Shown: piece after piece, positions 43,544 through 51,899 of the stretch
How the letters are laid out: each line of letters begins with the position of its first letter
How positions within the stretch are numbered: position 1 is the stretch's first letter
Origin: Adhaeribacter terrigena
GTDB taxonomy: Bacteria > Bacteroidota > Bacteroidia > Cytophagales > Hymenobacteraceae
Assembly (NCBI RefSeq): GCF_016623615.1
Contig: NZ_JAEHFX010000002.1
Coordinates: 62,001-126,000, forward strand
DNA: 64,000 nucleotides
Direction: 5' to 3'
Notes under the pieces: generated by a model
What the model was told of the DNA's origin: nothing
What the model saw: only the letters and a program-made list of their open reading frames with translations
Databases searched by the model: none
Position numbers and translations under genes: made by a program

Positions 43544-44080
43544 TTACATCGAATAGCTGTCCAATACTTTCCAGGAAATTTTGCCGCCTTCAACCGCATA
43601 TTTTAAGATCAGGTTTCCGCCGTTGTGGCCGTCTTCAAAATAAGCCAGCGCGTAACGGTCGTTCAGAATCCGGATGTCGCGGATGGTCATGGTGCCGCCT
43701 ACGGTGCCTTTAACCGGAATGAATTGCTGCTGCTTTTTCATCAGGTCGTTTTTCAGGTCGGCTTCCGGGTTACGTAAACCTTTTTTCTGCAAACGGTTCA
43801 GGTCAGCTTCGCTTAAACTTCCCAATTCATCCATAAACTGGGCGGAAGGCGGGGGCATGAGTTCAATGGTATCGGCCGATTGGGATGCATTCGGTGCGCC
43901 GGAAAGCTGCTTTTGCAGGGAATCTACCAGTTTATCCTGTTTATAGATCTTGGTATCGCGGTCCAGGATGCGCTGGTTTTGCAGGGCCAGTTCGCTTTTG
44001 GTGGTATCGAGCTGCCAGTAAAAGAAAATAGCCAGGAACGCAAAAGCAGCAATGAGGAGAATAAAAAGCAGGTTTTTCAT
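43544..44080 (-). CDS. Membrane-anchored coiled-coil protein of unknown function
   Basis: A 178-residue protein with one N-terminal membrane segment (residues 4-23), a coiled-coil stretch of about 40 residues (LDTTKSELALQNQRILDRDTKIYKQDKLVDSLQKQL) and a small soluble domain ending RYALAYFEDGHNGGNLILKYAVEGGKISWKVLDSYSM. The soluble part probably faces the periplasm. No family was recognised. Confidence 0.6.
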   Translation of the reverse strand: MKNLLFILLIAAFAFLAIFFYWQLDTTKSELALQNQRILDRDTKIYKQDKLVDSLQKQLSGAPNASQSADTIELMPPPSAQFMDELGSLSEADLNRLQKKGLRNPEADLKNDLMKKQQQFIPVKGTVGGTMTIRDIRILNDRYALAYFEDGHNGGNLILKYAVEGGKISWKVLDSYSM

Positions 44081-44093
44081 ACGTTGGGTAAGA

Positions 44094-44122
44094 GTTTTTT
44101 CGGGTAAAAATGATACCGTTTT
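44094..44122 (-). repeat. Dispersed 29-nt motif, inverted copy
   Basis: Tail GTTTTTTCGGGT, then core AAAATGATACCGTTTT (44107-44122), 14-42 bases upstream of the minus-strand start at 44080. Confidence 0.55.
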
Positions 44123-44232
44123 TGGAAGGCCGAATTTAGGAAGAGTTTAATTAAACTGTTAGGCATGGCCAAAAAAAACTGCAATCCCTTAGGGTTTGAT
44201 CAAAAGCCTTAACCTGCTGATCTCATAAGCTC

Positions 44233-44266
44233 TTGTTATTTATTCCAATTTATAAGAATATATTTG
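44233..44266 (+). promoter_or_regulatory. Promoter of the gene at 44321
   Basis: A -33 TTG (44233-44235) and a -7 TATATTTG (44259-44266), 23 bases apart. The -7 box is a full match; the spacing is at the long end. Confidence 0.5.
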
Positions 44267-44320
44267 TGAAGTTCGATTTTACAAATTATACTACTATTGG
44301 AAGGCATTGCTATAATAAAT

Positions 44321-45928
44321 ATGGAAACAAGAACAGTGATACTGGCAATTGTCTTAACTACAATTTTTACCAACCTTTTCCGATCTGTAAGTGCACAATC
44401 TGCTCCCGCGGTAAAATGGCAGAAAGTTTATGGTGGGCTTTATCAGGATGAATTACAATGTGTAGAACCAACCTTGGATGGAGGTTTTCTTTTAGGTGGA
44501 CATTCTGAATCTGATATTAGTGGCAATAAATCTGAAAATTCCCGGGGAGGTTTAGATTTCTGGATCGTTAAAGTAGATTCGCTTGGAAATGTTCTTTGGG
44601 ACAAAACCTATGGAGGAAACAGGGACGATTTGCTGTATGTATTGAAACCTACTTTAGATGGCGGTTATATTGGAGGCGGCTGGTCTGGTTCAGACCTTTC
44701 GGGTGATAGAACTGGTTCGGAAAGAGGCGGCTACGACATGTGGGTAATAAAACTGGATGGAAATGGCAATAAAGTTTGGGATAAAGTTTTTGGCGGAGCA
44801 AGTACCGATGTACTGGAAAAGCTTTTACCAACAGCTGATGGGGGTTTTTTATTAGGTGGCAGTTCAAGGTCTTCCGTTAATGGAGATAAAAGTCAGCCTT
44901 CAAAAGGCTTAAACGATTTCTGGCTGATTAAAATAGATGCAACCGGCAACAAGCTTTGGGATAAGGTTATTGGCGGCGATAACCAGGATCATCTCTTTTC
45001 CATGAGCCAAACCTCCGATGGTGGATATATATTGGGAGGCAATTCGAATTCTGGAATAAGTGGCGATAAAAATCAAAAGAATCAGGGAGAAAATGATGTT
45101 TGGATAGTGAAGACAGATGCCAGCGGAAACGTAATCTGGGATAAAACATTTGGCGGTAAATTAGACGAGCATCTTTTTGCGGTGCAGGAAACGCCGGAAG
45201 GTGATTTTATTTTAGGTTGTAATTCAAGGTCTCCGGCATCCGGCGATAAAACCGAAGAAAGTCGGGGTAACCAAGATTTTTGGGTGATTAAAACCGATGC
45301 TTTTGGCAATAAAATATGGGATAGGACTTTTGGCGGACCAGAAGGTGAAAGCCTTTTAAGTCTAATTGTCACTTCTGATGGGAATTACCTGCTTGGCGGC
45401 GGATCTGCATCAGGAATTAGTAGTGATAAATCGGCTCCAGCCATGGGTTTTTATGATTATTGGGTAATAAAGGTTGATAAAGCTGGAAATAAGATATGGG
45501 ATAAAACCTTGGGTGGCTCCGGAGGGGAAACAATTAACGGGTTATTACAAACTGCCAATGGTAGCTATATTTTGGCAGGAAGCTCTTATACCGATTTAAG
45601 CCCAGATAAAACCGTTGCTTCAAAAGGAGGTTTTGATTTCTGGTTGATAAAATTAGCTCCCGATGGATTAACTGAAAAAGATTTTATTATTCAGCTTTTT
45701 CCAAATCCTAGTGGTGGCAATTTTAATTTAAAAGTAACAGGAATTGAAAGTGTAGAAGCCAGGTTAACCATATTTGATTTTCTGGGACGTGAGCAATATA
45801 GAAAATCGCTGCAAGTAAAAAATAAACGAATATCCGAAAAAATTCAAATATCAACAGGCAAAGGAATTTATTTGTTGCAATTAAAAGATGGGAATCGGGT
45901 TCAGACTCGGAAGCTTGTAGTTGAATAA
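44321..45928 (+). CDS. Secreted seven-repeat protein with type IX sorting tail
   Basis: A 535-residue protein with a signal peptide (residues 1-26, cleavage near SVSAQ). Residues 33-452 are seven tandem repeats of exactly 60 residues, each starting WDK(T/V)xGG and containing DGGFLLGGxS, SGDKS and DFWxIKxDxxGN. This is a beta-propeller-like solenoid. The final part is a type A sorting domain (LFPNPSGGNFNLKV ... VQTRKLVVE). I chose ATG over an upstream TTG. Confidence 0.88.
   Translation: METRTVILAIVLTTIFTNLFRSVSAQSAPAVKWQKVYGGLYQDELQCVEPTLDGGFLLGGHSESDISGNKSENSRGGLDFWIVKVDSLGNVLWDKTYGGNRDDLLYVLKPTLDGGYIGGGWSGSDLSGDRTGSERGGYDMWVIKLDGNGNKVWDKVFGGASTDVLEKLLPTADGGFLLGGSSRSSVNGDKSQPSKGLNDFWLIKIDATGNKLWDKVIGGDNQDHLFSMSQTSDGGYILGGNSNSGISGDKNQKNQGENDVWIVKTDASGNVIWDKTFGGKLDEHLFAVQETPEGDFILGCNSRSPASGDKTEESRGNQDFWVIKTDAFGNKIWDRTFGGPEGESLLSLIVTSDGNYLLGGGSASGISSDKSAPAMGFYDYWVIKVDKAGNKIWDKTLGGSGGETINGLLQTANGSYILAGSSYTDLSPDKTVASKGGFDFWLIKLAPDGLTEKDFIIQLFPNPSGGNFNLKVTGIESVEARLTIFDFLGREQYRKSLQVKNKRISEKIQISTGKGIYLLQLKDGNRVQTRKLVVE
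44417..45676 (+). repeat. Seven tandem 180-bp coding repeats
   Basis: Seven units of 60 codons with no insertions or deletions between units, diverged in sequence but fixed in length. Confidence 0.8.
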
Positions 45929-45970
45929 AATTACTCAGTTCCTGAATTAAGTGTAAACTGTACCATACAA

Positions 45971-45998
45971 AAAAGTCCCGAATTGCTCCGGGACTTTT
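45971..45998. terminator. Bidirectional intrinsic terminator
   Basis: Stem AAAAGTCCCG / CGGGACTTTT with loop AATTGCTC, between convergent genes. A motif copy separates it from the E2 stop. Confidence 0.8.
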
Positions 45999-46005
45999 CT
46001 GTATC

Positions 46006-46034
46006 AAAACGCTATGGTTTTAGCGCTAAAAACT
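46006..46034 (+). repeat. Dispersed 29-nt motif overlapping the E2 stop
   Basis: Core AAAACGCTATGGTTTT (46006-46021), tail GCGCTAAAAACT. Its last bases plus the next A encode the minus-strand TAG stop (46033-46035). Confidence 0.7.
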
Positions 46035-47409
46035 AGATCGTGGTGTTCATATCGAACGCTTCTAAATAATCAGCAACCTTGCGAACGAACATACCACCCA
46101 AAGAACCATCTACCACGCGGTGGTCGTAAGAGTGGCTCAGGAACATGAACTGACGAATTCCGATCAGGTCACCTTGCTCAGTTTCGATTACGGCTGGTTT
46201 CTTCTTGATCGCGCCTACGGCCATAATGGCAACCTGCGGCTGCATGATGATCGGCGTGCCCATTACGTTACCGAAAGAACCTACATTCGAAACGGTATAG
46301 GTTGGGTCAGCAAGATCGGCTGGGGTAAGTTTGTTTAAACGCGCGCGGTTGGCCAGGTCGTTCACCCGTTTGGTAATACCGTTCAGGTTCATCTGGTCGG
46401 CGTTATGAATTACCGGCACAATTAAGTTTCCGCTCGGCAAGGCTACAGCCACACCAATGTTTATGTTCTTTTTCTTGATAATGCGGTCGCCGTCTACGCT
46501 TACGTTGATCATCGGAAAATCTTTGATCGCTTTCACAATCGCTTCGATGATGATCGGGGTGAAGGTCAGGTTTTCGCCTTCGCGTTTTTTATAGCTGTCC
46601 TTCACTTTGTTGCGCCAGTTCACGATGTTGGTCATGTCGGCTTCCACGAAAGAAGTAACGTGCGGAGAAATGCGTTTGCTGTCTACCATGCGCTGCGCGA
46701 TCATTTTGCGCATGCGGTCCATTTCGATAATCTCTACGTCGCCGGAGTAAGAAGCAGCAGGGGCTGCAGCAGCTTGCGTGGCTGGTGCAGCAGCAACCGG
46801 AGCAGCAGCCTGTACCGGAGCGGCCTGCGGTGCAGGAGCGTGGGTAGCCGTGCCGTTAACCTGCGGCGCATTGCCACGGTTAGAAACGTAATCCAGGATG
46901 TCTTTTTTGCTTACGCGGCCTTCTTTGCCGGTGCCCGGAATGTATTCCAGTTCCTGCATCGAAATGCCTTCTTCGCGGGCAATGTTCAATACCAAAGGCG
47001 AATAGAAACGGCCTTCGGCTGGTTTGTCTAATTTAACGGTAGCCGTTCCGCCGGAAACTGAAGCCATGGCCGGAGCAGCGGCAGGAGCAGCGGCAGGAGC
47101 AGATGCCGTTTGGGTTGGTGCCGGAGTTGCAGCCGCAGCCGGAGCAGCCGAAGCTTGTCCGTTGTCGCCGCCGGTGCTGATGATGGCAATTGGTTTACCA
47201 ACGGCAACCACTTCGCCTTCCTGCGCCAGAATTTCTTTTAATACACCTGCCTGAATGGCCGGCACTTCGGTATCTACTTTATCGGTTGCAACCTCCAGTA
47301 CCGATTCGTCCTGCTCGATGGTGTCGCCAACCTGCTTTAACCATTTCAGAACCGTACCTTCCATGATACTCTCGCCCATTTTGGGCATCAGCATTTCTAC
47401 AAGTGCCAT
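46033..47409 (-). CDS. 2-oxoacid dehydrogenase dihydrolipoamide acyltransferase (E2)
   Basis: A 458-residue core subunit of a pyruvate or branched-chain 2-oxoacid dehydrogenase complex. It has an N-terminal lipoyl domain with the lipoylated lysine in EVATDKVDTEV (near residue 43), an Ala/Pro-rich linker, an E3-binding domain (YSPLVLNIAREEGISMQELEYI), a second Ala-rich linker and a catalytic domain ending HSYDHRVVDGSLGG (active-site His). Its E1 and E3 partners are not in this window, so the substrate is unresolved. Confidence 0.92.
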   Translation of the reverse strand: MALVEMLMPKMGESIMEGTVLKWLKQVGDTIEQDESVLEVATDKVDTEVPAIQAGVLKEILAQEGEVVAVGKPIAIISTGGDNGQASAAPAAAATPAPTQTASAPAAAPAAAPAMASVSGGTATVKLDKPAEGRFYSPLVLNIAREEGISMQELEYIPGTGKEGRVSKKDILDYVSNRGNAPQVNGTATHAPAPQAAPVQAAAPVAAAPATQAAAAPAASYSGDVEIIEMDRMRKMIAQRMVDSKRISPHVTSFVEADMTNIVNWRNKVKDSYKKREGENLTFTPIIIEAIVKAIKDFPMINVSVDGDRIIKKKNINIGVAVALPSGNLIVPVIHNADQMNLNGITKRVNDLANRARLNKLTPADLADPTYTVSNVGSFGNVMGTPIIMQPQVAIMAVGAIKKKPAVIETEQGDLIGIRQFMFLSHSYDHRVVDGSLGGMFVRKVADYLEAFDMNTTI

Positions 47410-47466
47410 ATGTTTTTGTTATTCGTTTGTCGTTATTCGTTGTTCGAATGTGTTCAAAAGCTGCCG

Positions 47467-47474
47467 CAAAGGTA
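47467..47474 (-). promoter_or_regulatory. Promoter -7 box of the E2 gene
   Basis: Minus-strand TACCTTTG matches TAnnTTTG, 58 bases ahead of the E2 ATG. Confidence 0.45.
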
Positions 47475-47556
47475 ATGATTTTAGCTAATTAACCGCAGGT
47501 TCGCAGGTTCGAATTTTCGATTTTTAGCTTGTACAGTATTCGATTATTCTGGCTTT

Positions 47557-47585
47557 GGTTTTTAGGTTGAAGAGGATAGCGTTTT
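47557..47585 (-). repeat. Dispersed 29-nt motif, inverted copy
   Basis: Tail around GTTTTTAGGTTG, then core AAGAGGATAGCGTTTT (47570-47585). Confidence 0.6.
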
Positions 47586-47615
47586 GGTTTGGTTGAAACC
47601 GGGAATTGAACTTAA

Positions 47616-47644
47616 AGTTTTTCAGGCTAAAAGCATAGCGTTTT
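47616..47644 (-). repeat. Dispersed 29-nt motif, inverted copy
   Basis: Tail AGTTTTTCAGGCT, then core AAAAGCATAGCGTTTT (47629-47644), the same orientation as the copy 59 bases upstream. Confidence 0.65.
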
Positions 47645-47794
47645 GGATGGGGAAATTCTAATTGCTGCATTAAAGTGCGGTCCTGAATTGATGCTTTGAA
47701 ATTTCTTCTCTAAGTTCCATTTTGAGCGTTAGCATATGGCTCTACACATTATTTGTTGGTGAACTTGCAGCATTTAAACTTCTACAACCGGAAT

Positions 47795-47831
47795 CGCTAT
47801 GGTTTTACTTCTTATGGATATAACCATAGCG
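47795..47831. repeat. Hairpin of inverted motif cores in a promoter region
   Basis: CGCTATGGTT (47795-47804) and AACCATAGCG (47822-47831) with a 17-base loop, followed by a T run and then TACCTTTA (47841-47848), a near -7 box, 19 bases before the ATG. Unlike most copies this one is at a 5' end. Confidence 0.6.
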
Positions 47832-47866
47832 TTTTTTCTTTACCTTTAACAAATGATACTGCTGCT

Positions 47867-49375
47867 ATGAAAAAGATCCTTCTACTGCTTTGTTGTTTAA
47901 ACTTCCTGACTCTTGTAAAAGCTCAGCAACTGGTGCAGGAGCGGCTGTATAAAATAGGAAATAGTAATAAAGGTCTTGTTGCTAGCAGTCTCACCCGTGA
48001 AGGGAATGTAGTTATCACGGGCAGTTATACTTTTAATCCCGGCTACCAAAGCATATTCACTTTAGTTAAACCGAATACCGATACTCTGTGGATGCGTCTA
48101 GGGCCACTAATTGCATTAGGTGGGATAGGCATAAAACAAACCATAAATAGTGGCTATGTCGTTTATACTACTAAAGTTAATACTTCGCCAACTACATCCG
48201 GAACAGCATTATTAAAGTATGATGGCAACGGTATGCTTAAACAGGTAATACCTTATGCCATTAATACCTTTGATAGTGGCCATTTAATCCTATTAGCTCC
48301 TGATAGTGGCTATTACCTTGGCGGAAATAATATTATTGCCGGTAAGAACAACCGTTTTACCTTAGGGCGCACTGATAGCCTGGGAAATTTGAAATGGCGC
48401 AAAGGCTATGCCTGGAGCAATGGAGATTTTTTAGCTGATATGCAGCATACGCTGAATGGCAACATTATTATGTACGGCATTACGGGCGCGTCGCAGCGGC
48501 TGAAGCTGCTGCTGGTCAATCAGCAGGGGGATTCCGTGCTGGGGAGGATACTTTCCATAATAGGTTCAAATCGAGTCGAACGAGTTAGCTCTGCAATTAG
48601 TAGCGTTACGCCTTTATTGGATGGTGGTTTTTTACTGGCTGCTGAGATCGATACAACTGTAACAGGAGGGCCATCGAAATTAGGGATGGTGGTAAAAGTA
48701 AATGCGAGCCTGCAGCCGGTGTGGCATTACATTAACCGCTCCGTGACTGACAACGTTTTTTTCACCCGCTCCCGCGAGCTTACCGACGGCAGCATGGTAG
48801 TGTTGGGATTCGAGCGGAAAGGGACTGGCAGCATGCCCGGCGATAAGTTTTTCCTTTACCGCTTCAACCCTACTGGTTCTTTGCTGAACATATATACCTT
48901 TACCAGTACTATAGCTACCCAGGTTCAAACCACTACCTTAGAAGCCTTGCCTGACAGCAGTTTTATTATTGGGGGAAATGGAGTGGTTACACCTGCTCCT
49001 AACCTGAGTGCCGGCTTCTATGTAGCGAAAGTGAAGATTGCGGGTTTAGCGCCAGCCTTGCCTTTGCCTGGTCCTATAAAAGTAACAGGAACCAAAGAAG
49101 ATGCATTTTTAGCCGGAACTACTTTAGGCCAAAGCTATCCAAACCCTACAGCTGCCGAAGCCATTATTTCTTATTCATTGCCAAAGAATTACACCAAAGC
49201 GCGAATTATGATCCGGGAAATTGCTACAGGTCGAGAGATCAAGGATTTTGAATTGAAAAGAAATACCAGCAGCTTAACAGTTGATTTAAGCGGCCTGAGC
49301 AATGGTTTGTATCTATACAGCCTGGTGGTGGATGATAAACCAGTGGCTACGAAGAAACTGGCCGTGATAAAGTAA
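47867..49375 (+). CDS. Secreted protein with type IX sorting tail
   Basis: A 502-residue protein with a signal peptide (MKKILLLLCCLNFLTLVKAQQ). The body has repeated beta segments such as NVVITGSYTFNPGYQSIFTLVKP and SGYYLGGNNIIAGKNNRFTLGRTDSLGNLKWRKG, suggesting a propeller-like fold. The C terminus is a type A sorting domain (GQSYPNPTAAEAIISYSLP ... PVATKKLAVIK). The longer frame from 47753 would translate the upstream repeat hairpin, so the ATG at 47867 is preferred. Confidence 0.85.
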   Translation: MKKILLLLCCLNFLTLVKAQQLVQERLYKIGNSNKGLVASSLTREGNVVITGSYTFNPGYQSIFTLVKPNTDTLWMRLGPLIALGGIGIKQTINSGYVVYTTKVNTSPTTSGTALLKYDGNGMLKQVIPYAINTFDSGHLILLAPDSGYYLGGNNIIAGKNNRFTLGRTDSLGNLKWRKGYAWSNGDFLADMQHTLNGNIIMYGITGASQRLKLLLVNQQGDSVLGRILSIIGSNRVERVSSAISSVTPLLDGGFLLAAEIDTTVTGGPSKLGMVVKVNASLQPVWHYINRSVTDNVFFTRSRELTDGSMVVLGFERKGTGSMPGDKFFLYRFNPTGSLLNIYTFTSTIATQVQTTTLEALPDSSFIIGGNGVVTPAPNLSAGFYVAKVKIAGLAPALPLPGPIKVTGTKEDAFLAGTTLGQSYPNPTAAEAIISYSLPKNYTKARIMIREIATGREIKDFELKRNTSSLTVDLSGLSNGLYLYSLVVDDKPVATKKLAVIK

Positions 49376-49381
49376 CTTCAG

Positions 49382-49410
49382 ACTTTTTTGAGCTAAAAGG
49401 ATAGCGTTTT
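49382..49410 (-). repeat. Dispersed 29-nt motif, inverted copy
   Basis: Tail ACTTTTTTGAGC, then core AAAAGGATAGCGTTTT (49395-49410), beginning six bases after the stop at 49375. Confidence 0.65.
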
Positions 49411-49415
49411 CTAAG

Positions 49416-49451
49416 CTTTGTAGCGTAGGGTTTAAACCCTACGCTACAAAG
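49416..49451. repeat. Perfect 36-base palindrome
   Basis: Each arm is CTTTGTAGCGTAGGGTTT, with no loop. It lies between convergent genes and may act as a bidirectional terminator. Similar GTAGCGTAGGGTTT palindromes are familiar from other Bacteroidota intergenic regions. Confidence 0.7.
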
Positions 49452-49499
49452 TTTTCAAAAATCGAAAATTCGAACATTCTAAAATTTGAACCTACCAAC

Positions 49500-50744
49500 C
49501 TATGGTAAACTCTGGCGCACCAGATTCAGCAAGGTCATGGCAGTGAATTCGATGTTCAGTTCGCGGTCTTTGTTGAAGAAAAGTTTTTTGCTGATGGTTT
49601 TAGTGGCGTCGGCGTAGGCAATGCAGAGCGTGCCTACAGGTTTTTCTTCGGTGCCGCCGCCCGGGCCGGCAATGCCGCTGGTGGCAATGCCCACGTCGGT
49701 GCCCATAATTTTACGCACGTTTTCGGCCATTTCGCGCACCACGGCTTCGCTTACGGCGCCGTATTGTTCAATGGTTTCGGGTTTAACCTGCAGCTGTTTG
49801 ATCTTTACGTCGTTGTCGTAGGCAATAATGCTGCCCATGTAATACATCGAGCTGCCCGGAATGCTGGTTAATTTATGCGCCACGTGGCCCCCGGTGCAGC
49901 TTTCGGCCGTAGAAATGGTCAGGCTGCGGGCATTGAGCAACATGCCTATGGTTTCCTCTAAGGTTACTTCGCCGTAGGCATAAATGAATTTGGAGATGAG
50001 GGTAGAAACCGCGCTTAATTCTTTTAAAAGCTGATCTTCCAGTTCGTCGGGATCAGTGCCGTGGCCAGTTAACCGTAAACGTACGCCCGCCAGGTGCGGT
50101 AAATAAGCCAGTTTAATGTGCGGCGGCAAAGCGTCTTCCCAGTCGGAAAGTTGTTCGGCCAGGAAAGATTCGCCGATGCCGATGGTCTGGATCACCTTGT
50201 GAATGATAACCGGAAATTCGAACGCGGCTTGAATTCTGGGAATAACCATTTCGGTCATCATGTGCATCATTTCGTAAGGCACGCCAGGCATGGAAACAAT
50301 GATCTTCCCGTTATGCTCGAACCACATGCCCGGCGCCGTTCCGATCGGGTTGCGGATGGGGGTGCAGTTTTCCGGTAGAAAAGCCTGCTGACGGTTGGCT
50401 TCGGTTAGTTCGCGGCCGCGCTTCTGAAACAGATCGGTTACATCTTCTAAAGATTGCGGATCTAATTTTAAGCCGCAGCCAAAGTATTCGGCCAGCGTTT
50501 TTTTGGTTATATCGTCGCGGGTAGGGCCCAGGCCGCCGGTAATCAAAATCAGGTCGGCGCGGGTTTGGGCATCGATTACAGCCTGGGTAATGGCTGCGGC
50601 CTCGTCGGCGATGGACGAAATTTGCTTCACGCGCACCCCGATCTTGCCCAGTTCCGTACCCAACCAGGCCGAATTGGTATCTACGATCTGTCCGTACAGG
50701 ATCTCGTCGCCAATGGTAATAATTTCAGCTAATACCGGTTTCAT
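49500..50744 (-). CDS. cinA: CinA-family nicotinamide-nucleotide amidohydrolase
   Basis: A 414-residue protein. The N-terminal molybdopterin-binding-like domain (AEIITIGDEILYGQIVDTNSA, ILITGGLGPTRDDITKK) is followed by a C-terminal CinA amidase domain (STAESCTGGHVAHKLTSIPG near residue 265, SGIAGPGGGTEEKPVG near 365). It recycles NMN by deamidation and may hydrolyse ADP-ribose derivatives. I start at the ATG giving MKPVLAEI; the frame continues seven codons upstream to another ATG. Confidence 0.92.
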   Translation of the reverse strand: MKPVLAEIITIGDEILYGQIVDTNSAWLGTELGKIGVRVKQISSIADEAAAITQAVIDAQTRADLILITGGLGPTRDDITKKTLAEYFGCGLKLDPQSLEDVTDLFQKRGRELTEANRQQAFLPENCTPIRNPIGTAPGMWFEHNGKIIVSMPGVPYEMMHMMTEMVIPRIQAAFEFPVIIHKVIQTIGIGESFLAEQLSDWEDALPPHIKLAYLPHLAGVRLRLTGHGTDPDELEDQLLKELSAVSTLISKFIYAYGEVTLEETIGMLLNARSLTISTAESCTGGHVAHKLTSIPGSSMYYMGSIIAYDNDVKIKQLQVKPETIEQYGAVSEAVVREMAENVRKIMGTDVGIATSGIAGPGGGTEEKPVGTLCIAYADATKTISKKLFFNKDRELNIEFTAMTLLNLVRQSLP

Positions 50745-50810
50745 AATCTGGCAGGGTTTATGCAAAGCTTTGCGTAATATTGTGCATCAAAGTTAATGAC
50801 CTGAATACGT

Positions 50811-51554
50811 ATGAAAAAGTTAAGTTTCTATAGTTTTGCAATTTTTTTCACTTTTCTTACTTCCTGTGCTTCCGCGCAGTTCAAATTACCAAAAGTAAAC
50901 CTGCCCAAACCCCCAGCTTCCACGGGCATAAACACCTCGGGTAAACCTTCCGATACCGAAGTAGCCAACGGCCTGAAAGAAGCCCTGATCCAGGGAACGA
51001 CCAAAGGCACCGCGCAGGCTTCGCAAACCAATGGTTATTACGGTAATTCGCTCATTCGTATTCCTTTTCCAGCGGAAATTAAAAAAGTAGAAACCACGCT
51101 CCGCAACGTGGGCATGGGCCAGGAAGTAGATAAGTTTGTGTTAAGCCTGAACCGCGCCGCCGAAGATGCTGCCATCAGTGCCAAACCGATCTTTATTTCT
51201 GCCATTAAAAGCCTCACCATTAAAGACGTATGGAATATTTTGACCGGCGAAAAAGATGCCGCTACCCAATATTTAAAGCGCACCACTTCCGCGCAGCTCA
51301 CTACTTCGTTCAAGCCAATCATACAGAAAAGCCTCGACAAGGTGAATGCCACCAAATATTACGGCACCATTATTACGAGCTACAATAAAATTCCGCTGGT
51401 ACAGAAAGTAAACCCCGACCTAAACGCCTACGCTACCGACAAAGCCATTACCGGTTTGTTTACCCTCGTTGCCCAGGAAGAAGCCAACATCCGCGAAAAC
51501 CCTATAGCCCGTACTACCGATCTTTTGAAACGCGTTTTTGGCTACAAAGGCTGA
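50811..51554 (+). CDS. DUF4197 lipoprotein
   Basis: A 247-residue protein with a lipobox (FLTSC, Cys near residue 19). The body has the DUF4197 pattern: VANGLKEALIQGTTKGTAQASQTNGYYGN, IRIPFPAEIKKVETTLRNVGMG, LNRAAEDAA and the C-terminal ALFTLVAQEEANIRENP-type block (here GLFTLVAQEEANIRENPIARTTDLLKRVFG). Probably attached to an envelope membrane. Function unknown. Divergent from cinA. Confidence 0.87.
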   Translation: MKKLSFYSFAIFFTFLTSCASAQFKLPKVNLPKPPASTGINTSGKPSDTEVANGLKEALIQGTTKGTAQASQTNGYYGNSLIRIPFPAEIKKVETTLRNVGMGQEVDKFVLSLNRAAEDAAISAKPIFISAIKSLTIKDVWNILTGEKDAATQYLKRTTSAQLTTSFKPIIQKSLDKVNATKYYGTIITSYNKIPLVQKVNPDLNAYATDKAITGLFTLVAQEEANIRENPIARTTDLLKRVFGYKG

Positions 51555-51587
51555 TTTTAATTAGAAATTAGAAATTTCCGGAAGTAA

Positions 51588-51625
51588 ACCGGTGAGACTT
51601 TAAAGTCCTCACCGGTTTTTTTTTT
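51588..51625 (+). terminator. Intrinsic terminator after DUF4197
   Basis: Stem ACCGGTGAG / CTCACCGGT with an inner ACTT / AAGT pairing and a T run. Confidence 0.85.
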
Positions 51626-51632
51626 GTGCCCG

Positions 51633-51661
51633 AAAACGGTAGGGTTTTGGCCTGAAAAACT
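51633..51661 (+). repeat. Dispersed 29-nt motif after a terminator
   Basis: Core AAAACGGTAGGGTTTT (51633-51648), tail GCCTGAAAAACT. Confidence 0.7.
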
Positions 51662-51673
51662 GCTGCCCATAAT

Positions 51674-51823
51674 TCAGGAACGAGCAATTTCGTTATTCAT
51701 TTCTTCAATAAGTTCTTCTTCAAAAATCCCCACATGCACTCCTTCAATAATACTATCATTTACTGATTCCCAACCCCAAAATGCTATGGTTTCAGGCTGA
51801 AAAAGTGCCTGTGCCGAATTGTA
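51674..51823 (-). pseudogene. Possible 3' remnant of a small gene
   Basis: A minus-strand frame of about 50 codons without an ATG reads ...FWGWESVNDSIIEG, then VHVGIFEEELIEEMNNEIARS and stop TGA (51674-51676). The sequence looks like genuine protein (amphipathic, acidic) and its upstream part runs in frame through a motif copy. It may be the tail of a gene cut off by the repeat. Chance is not excluded. Confidence 0.25.
51778..51806 (+). repeat. Dispersed 29-nt motif, copy
   Basis: Core AAAATGCTATGGTTTC (51778-51793), tail GGCTGAAAAAGT. Confidence 0.65.
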
Positions 51824-51899
51824 TTAAATCTTAGCAGGGTTATTTGCAGTAAAAGCTCCGGAAATTGATTTTTAAGTTATATCTGTTTTACACCCGGGC

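Larger units (their letters stand above)
47410..47866. other. 457-base divergent gap rich in repeats
   Basis: Between the E2 gene and the gene at 47867. It contains ATTCG/TTCGAA-type simple sequence (47420-47545), a likely E2 -7 box (47467-47474), two inverted motif copies and a hairpin of two cores (47795-47831). No gene was recognised. Confidence 0.5.
51555..51899. other. 345-base gap with terminator, two motifs and a possible gene remnant
   Basis: Between DUF4197 and DUF421. It contains a short AATTAGAAATT tract, the terminator, two motif copies and the minus-strand reading frame described separately. Confidence 0.5.
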
